Assembly: GCA_903838705.1 (NCBI GenBank)
Contig: CAILZL010000004.1
Coordinates: 1-64,000, forward strand
Direction: 5' to 3'
From: an uncultured Pseudomonadota bacterium
GTDB lineage: Bacteria > Pseudomonadota > Gammaproteobacteria > Steroidobacterales > Steroidobacteraceae
DNA: 64,000 bases
Positions 44,344 to 55,206 of the stretch are shown here, piece by piece. Each line of letters begins with the position of its first letter. Position 1 is the first letter of the stretch. The notes under the pieces are model-generated. The model ran no database searches and was not told the origin of the DNA. It was given only the letters and a program-made list of their open reading frames with translations. A program made the position numbers and the translations under genes.

Positions 44344-44931
44344 TTACTTTGCAGGGTCGCCCGGAAATTTAGCGAACATGGCGGCCACCACAGCATCAAT
44401 ACGCTTTTGGGCATCAACGCCCGTCAGATAGCTCAAATCCTGCTCAACAGTCGCGTGCCAGATCGGTTTGCGAGTATTTGCATCGTAAAAATCAATTGTT
44501 ATCCGCCCTTCGCGATAACTGTACTGGCCATCATTTGAAAAAAACACTGAGCTGCCGAAACCGGGACTCCACGTACCAAAGCCGAACCCGACCCGAACGG
44601 GAAATCGATCATCACGTTCGATGGAATGACGTGTACCGATAGCCAGGGTGACATAGCTGTCTGGTGGTTCACCCGCAGCAGCCAGTTGCAAGTTTCGCGC
44701 TGACAATTGCGCTTCTACCGCCTCACGTAACCGCTGTTCATTGAGCGGATTATCAAAAGCCGGCCCACCAGGCGTGGCTTCGGTTGCAGCCTGCTCCCAC
44801 ACATAGCGATGGTAATTGGCGATATTGATTTTGGCGTCATAGTCATAACGCACCTGCGGTGTACTGCATGCAGATAGCAGTAATACAACGGAGCATGACC
44901 AAAGACTGAAAATGACGCGCTGGATATTCAT
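44344..44931 (-). CDS. DUF4136 lipoprotein
   Basis: 195 residues from the ATG giving MNIQRVIFSLWSCSVVLLL, with GGGGAA 7 bases upstream. A lipobox LLSAC places the lipidated Cys near residue 22. The mature part has VRYDYDAKINIANYHRYVWEQ and GRITIDFYDANTRKPIWHATVEQDL, the pattern of DUF4136 (PF13590). The family consists of small periplasmic lipoproteins of unknown function. Confidence 0.8.
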   Translation of the reverse strand: MNIQRVIFSLWSCSVVLLLSACSTPQVRYDYDAKINIANYHRYVWEQAATEATPGGPAFDNPLNEQRLREAVEAQLSARNLQLAAAGEPPDSYVTLAIGTRHSIERDDRFPVRVGFGFGTWSPGFGSSVFFSNDGQYSYREGRITIDFYDANTRKPIWHATVEQDLSYLTGVDAQKRIDAVVAAMFAKFPGDPAK

Positions 44932-45098
44932 GGGCGGGTTCCCCGACAAAGCCACTGCTATAGCATAACCCCAGTCAACGAATTGAATGAATCTGCAGGT
45001 TAGTTCATGTTACCGGCCAGAAGTTCGGTAAACGTCTGCATGAAACAGAATTAAACAGCTGGCGTATGCGGTATACGCCAGCCGTTGATTCACTGCTG

Positions 45099-47246
45099 TT
45101 ACTTACGGCCCCGAGGCGGTCCTTTACTGAAAATCTTCTTGGCACCACCGGTTCGAGGCGCAGCGCCGCGACCTCGCGGTGCACCACGATCCGGCATGCT
45201 CAAGGTACTTCTGGGCCGTTCATCAGTACGGTCGAATCGTTTGATTTTGCTGCGCTCGGGGCGTGCACTCTTGGCGGGATAACTACTGTTCTCGGTACGC
45301 ACTTCCGGCCCGCCCGGACGCTTCAAAGTAATGCGCAATTCCTGACCGGCCACCCACACCTTCTTCAGATGTTGCAGGATTTCACGCGGCATTCCTTCCG
45401 GCAAATCCACAAGACTGTAGGTATCGAAAATCTCAATTTTGCCAATGTGTTTGGAATCAATGCCTGCTTCATTGGCAATCGCACCGACAATATTACCGGG
45501 CTTGACCTGATGCTCATTACCCACTGCAACCCGATAGGTTTCCATGCCCACTTCAGTAGCGCCTGCGCGTGACGGCGCGCGGGTATGAGCTAACTCACGG
45601 CCTGCATCGCGGCGCGTTTCACGACGATCATCTTGCGCTGCAAACCGGTCTTCACGTACTGCGGGCCGACGCTCGCGTGCCGGTGGAGCACCCGATTCCA
45701 CATTGAATTCTTTATTTCTTTCACGACGCGCCGGACGCTCCTCCTCAGGGGCGGCCTCACGTGTGAATGCTGGTGCACGAGGTGACGGGGAACGTTCCTG
45801 ATCTCGTGCTGCACGGCCTTCCTGATGGCCTTCAAATCGCGGCTCAAACTTCGCCTCAAAACGCGGCTTTGATTCACGCGAAGGTTCTCGATCTGCAGAA
45901 CGTTCACGCGGACCGGTGCGAAGTAGCAATGGCGTTTTTCCCTGCGCCATCTTCGCCAGTGCAGCGGCAATCTCAATCGCAGGAATATTCTTTTCCTTCT
46001 CGAACTGCTCAATCACTTCACGGAACAATTCCAGATCGCCCTTCTCAAGCGTCTCTGTAATACGTGATTTGAACTTGACGATGCGCTGATTGTTAACATC
46101 TTCAACCGTCGGCATTTCCATATGTTCAATCGGCTGGCGTGTGGCGCGTTCAATTGCAGCCAGCAGGCGTCGTTCACGAGGCGATACAAACAGAATGGCT
46201 TCGCCACTGCGGCCTGCACGGCCGGTGCGGCCAATGCGATGTACATAGGATTCGATATCCAGCGGAATATCGAAGTTCACCACATGACTGATGCGTTCCA
46301 CATTCAAGCCACGTGCAGCAACATCCGTGGCGACCAGAATATCCAGCTGACCATCACGCAGACGTTGAACAGTACGTTCGCGCTGCTGCTGAGGCACATC
46401 ACCATTCAGTGGCGCCACGGCATAGCCGCGCGCTTCAAGTTTGGACGCCAGTTCTTCAGTACTGACCTTGGTACGCGCAAAGATGATCATGGCATCGAAG
46501 CTTTCCACTTCAAGCATGCGGGTCAACGCATCCAGCTTATGCAGGCCACTGACCATCCAGTAGCGCTGACGGATGTTCGCAGCAGTAGTGGTCTTGCTGC
46601 GGATCAGGATTTCAGCAGGATTATTCAGATAAGTTTGTGCAATGCGCTTGATCTGCGCCGGCATGGTGGCCGAGAACAAGGCAACCTGACGCTGTTTTGG
46701 CATCTGCTGCAGAATCCATTCCACGTCTTCCAGAAAGCCCATGTTCAGCATTTCGTCGGCTTCGTCCAGCACCACCATGCTCAGCTCACCGAGGTTCAGT
46801 GTGCCCTTCTTCAAGTGATCCATGACACGACCCGGCGTACCTACCACCACGTGTGCGCCCCTGCGCAAGGCATTCAATTGCGGCTGGTAACTCTGTCCAC
46901 CATAGATCGGCAGCACGTGAAAGCCCGGAATGCGCACTGCATACCGCTGGAAAGCCTCAGCCACCTGAATTGCCAGCTCACGAGTCGGCGCCAGTACCAG
47001 CGCCTGCACGGCACGATTGGCCACATCAATTCGCGACAGGATCGGCAATGCGAACGCAGCTGTCTTGCCGGTTCCGGTTTGTGCCTGACCCAGCAAATCA
47101 CGCCCCGTCAACAGCGTCGGAATCGTCTCCGCCTGAATCGGCGAGGGATTCTCATACCCGACCTCCGCCAGGGTCTGGAGCAGGTAGTCAGGCAGGTTCA
47201 GGTCACTGAAAGTAATGGGTGCAGCGGCAGATTCTTGATCGGACAT
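45099..47246 (-). CDS. deaD: DEAD-box RNA helicase, DeaD/CsdA type
   Basis: 715 residues. The helicase core has the Q-motif region, Walker A AQTGTGKT (55-62), PTREL, DEAD (161-164), SAT, and HRIGRTGRAGR. The C-terminal third is rich in Arg, Glu, Asp and Pro, with a DbpA-type RNA-binding domain near 575-645 (YRVAVGNEHQVKPGNIVGAIAN) and a basic tail. CsdA-type helicases act in ribosome assembly and cold adaptation. The 220 bases upstream could be the long leader usual for this gene, but no specific element was recognised. Confidence 0.95.
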   Translation of the reverse strand: MSDQESAAAPITFSDLNLPDYLLQTLAEVGYENPSPIQAETIPTLLTGRDLLGQAQTGTGKTAAFALPILSRIDVANRAVQALVLAPTRELAIQVAEAFQRYAVRIPGFHVLPIYGGQSYQPQLNALRRGAHVVVGTPGRVMDHLKKGTLNLGELSMVVLDEADEMLNMGFLEDVEWILQQMPKQRQVALFSATMPAQIKRIAQTYLNNPAEILIRSKTTTAANIRQRYWMVSGLHKLDALTRMLEVESFDAMIIFARTKVSTEELASKLEARGYAVAPLNGDVPQQQRERTVQRLRDGQLDILVATDVAARGLNVERISHVVNFDIPLDIESYVHRIGRTGRAGRSGEAILFVSPRERRLLAAIERATRQPIEHMEMPTVEDVNNQRIVKFKSRITETLEKGDLELFREVIEQFEKEKNIPAIEIAAALAKMAQGKTPLLLRTGPRERSADREPSRESKPRFEAKFEPRFEGHQEGRAARDQERSPSPRAPAFTREAAPEEERPARRERNKEFNVESGAPPARERRPAVREDRFAAQDDRRETRRDAGRELAHTRAPSRAGATEVGMETYRVAVGNEHQVKPGNIVGAIANEAGIDSKHIGKIEIFDTYSLVDLPEGMPREILQHLKKVWVAGQELRITLKRPGGPEVRTENSSYPAKSARPERSKIKRFDRTDERPRSTLSMPDRGAPRGRGAAPRTGGAKKIFSKGPPRGRK

Positions 47247-47466
47247 AAGGCCTCAACATCACCCGAAGACGGGGGATCGGAAAAGGGGGCGACTTCTACG
47301 CTGTTGTACCGCAAAAGTCACGCATTAATGTGTTCAATAGCCGCAGCCGGACAGGTGAAAACCTGGAAACACGAACCGCTAATGATCAGACCGGGGCTGA
47401 TCTGCCGGTCACAAAACGTCACATGCCGGAGAGTTCCACACTGCGCGGCGCTCCTGTCAAGCCCGC

Positions 47467-48042
47467 TCAACCTGTGAGGTGCCCCACGTCCAGCAGGATC
47501 ACCAGCCCCAGAATGGCAAACAACAACGCGCAGACAAAATGAATTTTACGCACAGGAATGCGCTGAACGATCCATTCACCCAGCAGCACCACCGGTACAT
47601 TGGCAATCATCATGCCCAGCGTAGTACCCGCCACCACCCAGACCAGTGAATGGTACTCGGCAGCCAGGGCTACCGTGGCAAGCTGCGTCTTATCACCCAT
47701 CTCGGCCAGAAAAAACGCCACCAAGGTTGCAGTGAACACGCCCAGTTGATTGGACTGTGGAGCATCCTCATCCAGCTTGTCAGGGATTAGCGTCCAGATC
47801 GCCATCGCCAGAAATGACCCGCCCAGCACCCAACGCAGAATGTCCGGACTGATGATACCGGCCACCCAGGCACCCACTGCGCCTGCAAATGCATGATTGA
47901 CCAGCGTCGCCACCAGCATGCCGAGAATGACAGGCACGGGACGACGGAACTGCGTACTCAACAACAGTGCGAGCAACTGGGTCTTATCGCCCATTTCCGC
48001 CAGAGCGACAATACCCGTCGAGATCAGTAATTCATGCATCAT
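47467..48042 (-). CDS. TMEM165/GDT1 family protein, probable manganese exporter
   Basis: 191 residues, six hydrophobic segments, and two copies of the family motif E-x-G-D-K-T (ALAEMGDKTQLLAL near 15-27 and FLAEMGDKTQLATV near 110). Bacterial UPF0016 members such as MneA export Mn2+. It begins 5 bases after metH and probably shares its transcript; there is no room for a yybP-ykoY Mn2+ riboswitch. The link to methionine synthesis is unexplained. Confidence 0.85.
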   Translation of the reverse strand: MMHELLISTGIVALAEMGDKTQLLALLLSTQFRRPVPVILGMLVATLVNHAFAGAVGAWVAGIISPDILRWVLGGSFLAMAIWTLIPDKLDEDAPQSNQLGVFTATLVAFFLAEMGDKTQLATVALAAEYHSLVWVVAGTTLGMMIANVPVVLLGEWIVQRIPVRKIHFVCALLFAILGLVILLDVGHLTG

Positions 48043-48047
48043 TGCTA

Positions 48048-51000
48048 TCAGGCCACATCTACTGCATCAGCATCAAAACCGAGATTCGGCTGTAACCAGC
48101 GCAATGTCTGTTGCAGGCTCATTCCTTTACGCCGTGCATAGTCCTGCACCTGATCCAGATCAATCTGACCGAGCGCAAAATACTTTGCTTCCGGATGGGA
48201 GAGATACCAGCCACTCACCGCAGCCGTGGGCAGCATCGCGAAAGATTCGGTGATGGTTATACCCGTGTTTTTTTGCACATCCAGCAAGCTCCACAAAGTA
48301 GCTTTCTCCGTGTGATCCGGACAAGCCGGATAACCGGGTGCCGGACGGATGCCGCGATAGTCTTCATGAATCAGCTCATCATTGCTCTTGCGTTCGTCGG
48401 GCGCATAGCCCCATATCTCGCGACGCACACGCTCATGCAGCCGTTCAGCAAACGCCTCAGCCAGACGATCTGCAATGGCTTTGAGCATGATGCTGGAATA
48501 GTCATCATGCGCAGCTTCGAAACGCTTCACATGCTCTTCAATACCAAACCCGGCTGCAACCGCGAATGAACCGATATAGTCACGCACTCCACTGGCTTTG
48601 GGTGCCACGTAGTCAGCCAGACAGCTGTGCGCATGCCCCTCAGGCTTCTCACGCTGCTGACGCAGGAAATGAAGGGTTGTCAGCACCTTCTCACGCGTGT
48701 CGTCAGTATAGATTTCGACATCATCACCAACGCTGTTGGCCGGGAACATACCCACCACACCACGCGCATGCAGCCAGTTCTCGCGCAACACCTTGCTGAG
48801 CATGGCCTGCGCATCCTTGTACAAGGTGCTTGCCTGTTCACCAACCACCGGGTCAGTGAGGATCGCCGGAAACTTGCCCGCAAATTCCCAGGCATTGAAG
48901 AAAGGCATCCAGTCAATGTAGTTGACCAGATCTTGCAGAGGATAGTCTTCAAACACCTTGATACCCAGATGACGCGGTACGGGCGACATATAGGCTTTCC
49001 AGTCGATCTTGAACTGATTGGCACGCGCCTGAGCTATGGTGAACTGCGGTGCCTTGATCTTGCGACCCTGATGCTGCTCGCGACGGCGTGCATGTTCTTC
49101 CTTGATCGTGGCATGAAACCCCTGTTTCACACTCGGAGTAATGAGATTGCGACAGACACTCACTGAGCGCGACGCATCCTTTACATAGACCACTGAACCC
49201 TGATAACCGGGATCAATCTTGATGGAAGTGTGTGCCGGAGAAGTGGTCGCACCACCAATCAGCAGTGGTTGCGTGAAGCCCTGACGCTGCATTTCCTTCG
49301 CCACATGCACCATTTCATCCAGCGACGGCGTAATCAGTCCTGACAACCCGATGATGTCGGCATTTACTCTCTTCGCTGCTTCCAGAATCTTTTCACAGGA
49401 CACCATCACGCCCAGATCAATCACTTCAAAGTTGTTGCACTGCAGCACAACGCCGACAATGTTCTTGCCGATGTCATGCACATCGCCCTTCACTGTCGCC
49501 AGCACAATCCTGGCATCGGCCTGCCGCTTGCCACCTGCACCCAGCGTAGCCTCAATGAATGGAATCAGATGTGCGACTGCTTTTTTCATCACACGAGCAG
49601 ATTTCACCACCTGCGGCAGGAACATCTTGCCCGCACCGAACAGGTCTCCCACCACATTCATGCCATCCATCAGCGGACCTTCGATCACTGACAACGGTTT
49701 GTCTGCTTCGAGCCGCGCTGCTTCTGTATCTTCTATCACGTACTGGTCAATGCCCTTCACCAGCGCATGCTCAAGACGCTTCTTTACCGGCCATTCGCGC
49801 CATGCAAGATCCTCTGCCTTCTTGCTGGCCGCTTCACCCTTGAACTGACCTGCTATTTCCAGCAAACGCTCGGTTGCATCTTCACGACGGTTAAGAATCA
49901 CATCTTCAACACGTTCCTTGAGATCAGCAGCAATATCTTCATAAATCGCAAGCTGACCTGCATTGACGATACCCATGCTCAAACCGTTTTTAATGGCGTG
50001 ATACAGAAACACCGAATGCATGGCCTCGCGAACCGGTTCATTGCCACGGAAGGAGAACGATACGTTACTGATACCGCCACTGATACCCGCATTCGGGCAA
50101 GTACGTCTGATATCCGCACAGGCTTCAATGAAGTCCAGCGCATAGCGGTTGTGCTCTTCAATGCCGGTAGCCACTGCAAAGACATTGGGATCAAAGATAA
50201 TGTCTTCGGCTGGAAAGCCAGCCTGTTCAGTCAGCAATTTATAAGAGCGCTGACAGATCGACACCTTCCTGGCCACCGTATCAGCCTGGCCCTGCTCATC
50301 AAATGCCATCACCACCACAGCAGCGCCATATCGACGTATCTTGCGGGCATATTCGAGAAATGGCGCTTCGCCTTCTTTCAGGCTGATTGAGTTAACAATA
50401 CCCTTGCCCTGAATACATTTCAGGCCGGCCTCAATGACCTCCCACTTGGAAGAGTCAATCATTACAGGAACACGTGCAATATCAGGTTCGGCAGCAACCA
50501 GATTAAGGAACTTCACCATGGCCGCTCTGGAATCCAGCATGCCTTCATCCATGTTCACATCGATGATCTGTGCACCACTGGCCACCTGCTGCTTGGCGAT
50601 ATCCAGCGCAGTACTGTAATCATCGGCTTCAATCAGTTTGCGGAACTTCGCTGAACCCGTCACATTGGTACGCTCACCGATATTCACGAACAGACTGTCA
50701 GCTGCAATGTTGAAAGGCTCCAGTCCACTCAGGCGGCACTTCACTTCCACTTCTGGAATTTTTCGTGGTGCAATATTCGCCACTGTATCGTGCATGTGGT
50801 GAATGTGATCAGGTGTGGTGCCGCAGCAGCCACCCACAATGTTCACAAATCCCGCTTCAGCAAACTCACGTATATGGTCGGCCGTCTCACAGGCCTGCTC
50901 ATCGTATTCACCGAAGGCATTGGGCAGACCGGCATTCGGATAGGCGCAGATGTAGGTATCAGCAATTCTGGATAACTCTTCGATATACGGTCGAAGCTGT

Positions 51001-51761
51001 CTTGCACCCAGCGCGCAGTTGAAACCAATCGTGATCGGCCGGGCATGTCGAACCGAGTTCCAGAACGCTTCGGCTGTCTGGCCGGACAGGGTGCGGCCGG
51101 ATGCATCGGTAATCGTGCCGGAGATCATGATGGGCAGATCAAGCTGTAACTCATCCAGCACACTGCGCACAGCAAACAGGGCGGCCTTGGCATTGAGCGT
51201 ATCGAAAATCGTTTCGACCAGCATGATGTCCGCACCGCCTGCAATCAGACCGCGCGCTGCCTGACTGTACGCGTCAACCAGCTGGTCGAATGTCACTGCG
51301 CGATAACCGGGGTCATTCACATCCGGAGACAGGGAGGCAGTGCGATTGGTAGGGCCGAGTGCACCTGCCACCAGATGGATTCGTCCTGTACTTGCCTCTA
51401 CTTCATCCGCAGCATCACGTGCCAGCTTCGCGGCCGCCACATTCATTTCATAGGCCAGCGATTCCATGTGGTAATCCGCCTGCGCAATGGAATTGGCACC
51501 AAAGCTGTTGGTCTCCAGAATGTCAGCACCTGCCTTCAGATACTGACGATGGATCTCGCTAACGATATCCGGACGACTCAGCACCAGCACATCATTGTTG
51601 CCCTTGAGATCATGCGCCCAGTCCTTGAAGCGCTCGCCTCGATAACCGCTTTCATCCAGCTTGTAGCGCTGCACCATAGTGCCGAATGCACCATCCAGTG
51701 TCAGGATTCGCTGTTCCAGCAAGCGCTTGAATTCAGCAATACGTTCAATACGGTTCATCAT
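48048..51761 (-). CDS. metH: Cobalamin-dependent methionine synthase
   Basis: 1237 residues, full length. Order of domains: homocysteine-binding with zinc cysteines ([12 protein letters not shown] near 310), pterin/methyl-THF domain, cap and B12-binding domain with [14 protein letters not shown] (base-off histidine), and the C-terminal AdoMet reactivation domain ([15 protein letters not shown]). It methylates homocysteine with methyl-THF. It lies 2 bases after metF. No cobalamin riboswitch precedes the operon. Confidence 0.98.
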   Translation of the reverse strand: MMNRIERIAEFKRLLEQRILTLDGAFGTMVQRYKLDESGYRGERFKDWAHDLKGNNDVLVLSRPDIVSEIHRQYLKAGADILETNSFGANSIAQADYHMESLAYEMNVAAAKLARDAADEVEASTGRIHLVAGALGPTNRTASLSPDVNDPGYRAVTFDQLVDAYSQAARGLIAGGADIMLVETIFDTLNAKAALFAVRSVLDELQLDLPIMISGTITDASGRTLSGQTAEAFWNSVRHARPITIGFNCALGARQLRPYIEELSRIADTYICAYPNAGLPNAFGEYDEQACETADHIREFAEAGFVNIVGGCCGTTPDHIHHMHDTVANIAPRKIPEVEVKCRLSGLEPFNIAADSLFVNIGERTNVTGSAKFRKLIEADDYSTALDIAKQQVASGAQIIDVNMDEGMLDSRAAMVKFLNLVAAEPDIARVPVMIDSSKWEVIEAGLKCIQGKGIVNSISLKEGEAPFLEYARKIRRYGAAVVVMAFDEQGQADTVARKVSICQRSYKLLTEQAGFPAEDIIFDPNVFAVATGIEEHNRYALDFIEACADIRRTCPNAGISGGISNVSFSFRGNEPVREAMHSVFLYHAIKNGLSMGIVNAGQLAIYEDIAADLKERVEDVILNRREDATERLLEIAGQFKGEAASKKAEDLAWREWPVKKRLEHALVKGIDQYVIEDTEAARLEADKPLSVIEGPLMDGMNVVGDLFGAGKMFLPQVVKSARVMKKAVAHLIPFIEATLGAGGKRQADARIVLATVKGDVHDIGKNIVGVVLQCNNFEVIDLGVMVSCEKILEAAKRVNADIIGLSGLITPSLDEMVHVAKEMQRQGFTQPLLIGGATTSPAHTSIKIDPGYQGSVVYVKDASRSVSVCRNLITPSVKQGFHATIKEEHARRREQHQGRKIKAPQFTIAQARANQFKIDWKAYMSPVPRHLGIKVFEDYPLQDLVNYIDWMPFFNAWEFAGKFPAILTDPVVGEQASTLYKDAQAMLSKVLRENWLHARGVVGMFPANSVGDDVEIYTDDTREKVLTTLHFLRQQREKPEGHAHSCLADYVAPKASGVRDYIGSFAVAAGFGIEEHVKRFEAAHDDYSSIMLKAIADRLAEAFAERLHERVRREIWGYAPDERKSNDELIHEDYRGIRPAPGYPACPDHTEKATLWSLLDVQKNTGITITESFAMLPTAAVSGWYLSHPEAKYFALGQIDLDQVQDYARRKGMSLQQTLRWLQPNLGFDADAVDVA

Positions 51762-51763
51762 TT

Positions 51764-52666
51764 TTATTTCGCCTGAGGGCGTATGCCCAATGCATGACAG
51801 ATTGCAAAAGTCAGTTCAGAGCGGTTCAAAGTGTAGAAGTGAAATTCGTTGATGCCATGCTGTTGCAACTTTTGCACCTGCTCAATGGCGAATGCGAAGG
51901 AAATCATCTGGCGAGTCGAAGCATCTTCATCAAGACCTGCAAACCGTTCCGCCAGTGAGGCGGGTACGCTCGCACCACAACGCTGTGCAAAGCGCTGCAT
52001 CTGCGGGAACCGGGTAATGGGCAGAATTCCCGGAACAATGCTGGCGGTGATACCCGCGGCAACACAGCGATCACGGAAACGCAGATAGGTGTCCGTATCG
52101 AAGAAGAACTGCGTAATGGCACGGGTCGCGCCCGCATCAATCTTGGCCTTCAGATAATCCAGATCAAACTGCGGACTGGGTGCTTCGGGATGAGTCTCCG
52201 GATAAGCGGCTACGGATAATTCAAAATCACCGACAGTCCTGAGACCTCTGACCAGATCTACTGCATAGGCAAACCCATCCGGGCGTGCCGTGAACCGCGT
52301 TCCCGGTGCCGGATCGCCACGCAAGGCCACCAGATGACGGATACCCTGATTCCAGTATTTTCCTGCAATCTCCAGTACTTCATCCCTGGAAGCATTCACG
52401 CAGGTGAGATGCGGCACGGGTGTCAATGCCGTCTCCTTGAGAATGCGCGTGACTACATTGTGCGTGCGTTCGCGGGTCGAACCATCCGCTCCATAGGTCA
52501 CCGAAACAAATCGCGGCTTGAGCGGCGCAAGACGCTGAATGGACTCCCACAGCGTGGCTTCCATTTTTTCATCATTGGGCGGAAAGAACTCAAATGACAC
52601 CTGAACGGGGGCACTGATTTTGCCCATGCTTTCCGCGATGCGATCTTTTATAGCTTGTTCTGACAT
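51764..52666 (-). CDS. metF: 5,10-methylenetetrahydrofolate reductase
   Basis: 300 residues. [12 protein letters not shown] (near 24-35), [26 protein letters not shown] and [11 protein letters not shown] are the classic motifs of the FAD-dependent MetF barrel. It supplies methyl-THF to MetH, encoded directly downstream. It starts 30 bases after the ArsR-methyltransferase gene. Confidence 0.98.
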   Translation of the reverse strand: MSEQAIKDRIAESMGKISAPVQVSFEFFPPNDEKMEATLWESIQRLAPLKPRFVSVTYGADGSTRERTHNVVTRILKETALTPVPHLTCVNASRDEVLEIAGKYWNQGIRHLVALRGDPAPGTRFTARPDGFAYAVDLVRGLRTVGDFELSVAAYPETHPEAPSPQFDLDYLKAKIDAGATRAITQFFFDTDTYLRFRDRCVAAGITASIVPGILPITRFPQMQRFAQRCGASVPASLAERFAGLDEDASTRQMISFAFAIEQVQKLQQHGINEFHFYTLNRSELTFAICHALGIRPQAK

Positions 52667-52696
52667 GAAGGATTCCAGTTAATTGTATTGCCGCCG

Positions 52697-53620
52697 TTAC
52701 TGACGGCTGGCCAACCCCAGCAATAGTTGTCTGTCATTCGTCCGAAGCGCTTTGAGCTTGTCACATTGCATGCCTGAGCGCTCCAGCCAGCGACGCAGTA
52801 GCGCCTGCGGTTTGTCTGCCGCCAGTTCAGCCAGCCGATCACTGTCTTCAACAATGATAATGCGCCCACCCTGCTTCAATACCCGCAAAGCTTCTTTCAA
52901 TGCCTGACCGGGCTTTTCCGCAATGGACAGTACCTGATCAAAACTGACCGCATCGAAACTGCCCGCAGGAAAAGGCAGCTCGTACATGTCGCCCCGCTTG
53001 AACACACAGTGATTCAGTCCTGCACCATGCACTTTGGCCCGTGCCAGACGCAATGCCTGAGTAGACATATCCAGTCCGACCGCATGCGTGGCACGCCCTC
53101 CCAATACCCGCAACATGCTGCCGCTGCCGGTTCCAATGTCGAGCAACTCACCCAGCGAATCATCCTCATTCCTGTCGAACACTGTTTTCAACACATCCCT
53201 GACCAGCTGTGCATCACTGTAGGTGGATTCAGCCGACCGGCGTACATCCGCCCAATGGGCACTGACATTACGGACTCGCCTGTCACGCACCAGTACCAGC
53301 TGCCGCCGATCCGCAAGCAGAGTCTCATCTGCATCATCCAGATGAGCCAGTACCTGCGCCACCAGCACAGCCGCTTTGGTGCCACTGGTCAAACGGTAAT
53401 ATATGCGCTGCTCTTCACGAAACCGCTCCAGAGCAGACACATCACTCAGCAACTTCAGATGTCGTGAAATTCGCGGCTGGCTTTGTCCAAGTACTTCCGC
53501 AATTTCACCCACTGTCAATTCACCCTGACTGAGCAGAGCCAGCAGCCTGCAACGGGTTGGCTCCGCCAGAGCACGCAGCAGATCTATCGCCGGATTGAAT
53601 TTGAGAGCAGAGCCTTTCAT
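52697..53620 (-). CDS. ArsR-family regulator fused to a class I SAM-dependent methyltransferase
   Basis: 307 residues. Residues 1-95 form an ArsR winged helix (LAEPTRCRLLALLSQGELTVGEIAEVLGQSQPRISRHLKLLSD) without an obvious metal-binding CXC site. Residues 130-300 form a methyltransferase with the SAM loop LLDIGTGSGSMLRVLG, VGLDMSTQALRLAR, and SFDQVLSIAEKPGQALKEALRVLKQGG. The position at the head of metF-metH suggests that SAM or SAH binding controls the methionine cycle, as known for SahR-type ArsR proteins. This is inference. There is no Shine-Dalgarno before the ATG, and a TATAAT ends only 12 bases upstream, so the mRNA may be almost leaderless. Confidence 0.85.
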   Translation of the reverse strand: MKGSALKFNPAIDLLRALAEPTRCRLLALLSQGELTVGEIAEVLGQSQPRISRHLKLLSDVSALERFREEQRIYYRLTSGTKAAVLVAQVLAHLDDADETLLADRRQLVLVRDRRVRNVSAHWADVRRSAESTYSDAQLVRDVLKTVFDRNEDDSLGELLDIGTGSGSMLRVLGGRATHAVGLDMSTQALRLARAKVHGAGLNHCVFKRGDMYELPFPAGSFDAVSFDQVLSIAEKPGQALKEALRVLKQGGRIIIVEDSDRLAELAADKPQALLRRWLERSGMQCDKLKALRTNDRQLLLGLASRQ

Positions 53621-53631
53621 TTGTGTATTTC

Positions 53632-53657
53632 ATTATATAAGTTTCTCTTTATATAAG
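53632..53657 (-). promoter_or_regulatory. Promoter region with two TTATATAA repeats, candidate autoregulatory operator
   Basis: The palindrome TTATATAA occurs twice, at 53633-53640 and 53649-53656, 16 bases apart, each preceded by C on the minus strand (CTTATATAA). The first overlaps a perfect -10 TATAAT (53632-53637); the second lies in the spacer and touches the -35 region. Binding here would block RNA polymerase, as ArsR-family regulators do. The regulator that binds is inferred. Confidence 0.45.
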
Positions 53658-53793
53658 AAAACTTTATCTTTGTCCGCTCAGTCGTTCCTGCAATGCCACT
53701 CACTAACACTCTCCCGGCACAAACCTGCTCCCCGGAAGTCATGCAATGAAATCCCTGACACACTGCTTGGTCATGCGAATATTAGGGTAGGCT

Positions 53794-53810
53794 TGTCATC
53801 GGACATGACA
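53794..53810. promoter_or_regulatory. Inverted repeat upstream of the ABC exporter operon
   Basis: TGTCAT (53794-53799), five bases, ATGACA (53805-53810). A perfect 6-bp dyad 45 bases upstream of the adaptor gene and a candidate operator. No matching regulator gene is identified. Confidence 0.3.
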
Positions 53811-53855
53811 CCGGGCGTAAAGCAGACGGTGGACCTGCCCTGAAACACCCGAGAA

Positions 53856-55097
53856 ATGGATCAGCAAATGGCCTTAGATCAGAACGCACTGAACAGTCTG
53901 CGCATTGAACGTAATGCAGCGCCTCCTACCAGCACCCCACAAAAAGGCAAGTATGCGGTGATTGCCCTTATTGCGACTGCGTTGCTGGGCGGCGCAGGCT
54001 GGTGGCTGTTTGCCGATCAACCCTTTGAAGTTGAGCTGACCCAGGCAACCAGTGCACGCACCGGAGGAGCAGCAACCGTACTGGATGCATCCGGATATGT
54101 GGTGGCCCGCCGTCAGGCAACCGTGTCCGCCAAAGTCACCGGCAAAGTAGCAGAGGTGTTCATTGAAGAAGGCATGCGCGTCAATGAAGGTCAGATTCTG
54201 GCCACTCTGGATGCCAGCACCGGGTCCAGGCAACTGGAGCTTTCCAGACAACAAGCCATGGCAGCACGCGCAGACCTGGCACAGGTCAGGGTTCGTCTGG
54301 CAGAAGCCCAGCGCGCGGCACGACGGGGCGAGCAATTACGTGCAGACAAGCTGATCAGCGAAGCCGAATTCGACACGCTGCAATCTTCAGTTGCCGCTCT
54401 ACAGGCACAGCTTGATGCACTGCAATCACAAACTGGAGTTGCAGAGGCCAATGTACAAGTTCAACAACAGAACATCAGCGACCTGACTGTACGCGCTCCC
54501 TTTGCTGGAGTGGTGATTTCCAAAGATGCGCAACCAGGCGAGATGATTTCACCCATTTCTGCAGGCGGCGGTTTTACACGCACCGGCATAGCAACCATTG
54601 TCGACATGGATTCCCGCGAAATTGAAGTCGATGTGAATGAGGCTTTCATCAATCGCGTCAATGATGAACAGAAAACCGAGGCAGTACTGGATGCCTATCC
54701 TGAGTGGACCATACCCAGCCATGTCATCAGCATCGTCCCGACTGCTGATCGACAGAAAGCCACAGTGAGAGTGCGTATCGGATTCGATCAGCTTGATCCG
54801 CGCATCCTCCCAGACATGGGCGCGAAGGTTCGTTTTCTTGATCCCGCCTCCCCAACGCAAGCCACGGCCGCACGCAGCTCAGTTGAATTACCCAGCAGCG
54901 CCGTCTTCAGTGCTGATGGCAAGCACTATGTCTGGCGTGTATCTGACAATACGCTGGAACGGGTTGCAGTCAGTACTGGCAATGAACACGGCGGACTTAT
55001 CGAAATTCTCAGTGGTGTCAATGCGAGCGATAGCGTAGTGATTCAACCCACGGAGAAACTACAGGATGGTGGCAGGATAAAAGTAAAAAGCCAGTAA
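53856..55097 (+). CDS. Periplasmic adaptor (membrane fusion) protein of an ABC exporter
   Basis: 413 residues. A membrane anchor spans about 33-52. The lipoyl half-domain (VSAKVTGKVAEVFIEEGMRVNEGQILATLD), a coiled coil of about 80 residues (130-210), the second lipoyl half (VRAPFAGVVISKDAQPGEMISP) and a beta-barrel follow. The layout matches HlyD/MacA/DevB adaptors. An alternative ATG lies 4 codons downstream. It is first in an operon with an ATPase and two permeases; no outer-membrane channel gene is present. Confidence 0.88.
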   Translation: MDQQMALDQNALNSLRIERNAAPPTSTPQKGKYAVIALIATALLGGAGWWLFADQPFEVELTQATSARTGGAATVLDASGYVVARRQATVSAKVTGKVAEVFIEEGMRVNEGQILATLDASTGSRQLELSRQQAMAARADLAQVRVRLAEAQRAARRGEQLRADKLISEAEFDTLQSSVAALQAQLDALQSQTGVAEANVQVQQQNISDLTVRAPFAGVVISKDAQPGEMISPISAGGGFTRTGIATIVDMDSREIEVDVNEAFINRVNDEQKTEAVLDAYPEWTIPSHVISIVPTADRQKATVRVRIGFDQLDPRILPDMGAKVRFLDPASPTQATAARSSVELPSSAVFSADGKHYVWRVSDNTLERVAVSTGNEHGGLIEILSGVNASDSVVIQPTEKLQDGGRIKVKSQ

Positions 55098-55206
55098 TCA
55101 TGGCTGACTGTTTCGCCTGATTCAGGTCACTCTGTGTGCTCAGGATATGCAGATATATGTAGTGCATGCAGATGAAAGCCAACATTGTTACCAGACCGGA
55201 TATTCC

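Noticed and set aside
46122-47477. A 451-codon open frame antisense to deaD
   Set aside because: It is the reverse frame of a well-conserved helicase gene, has a composition rich in His, Gln and Arg typical of shadow frames, and no ribosome binding site or family likeness.
51762-53855. A cobalamin riboswitch for metF-metH
   Set aside because: The genes are separated by only 2-30 bases, and the region before the first gene has a promoter almost at the start codon. No B12-box was seen.
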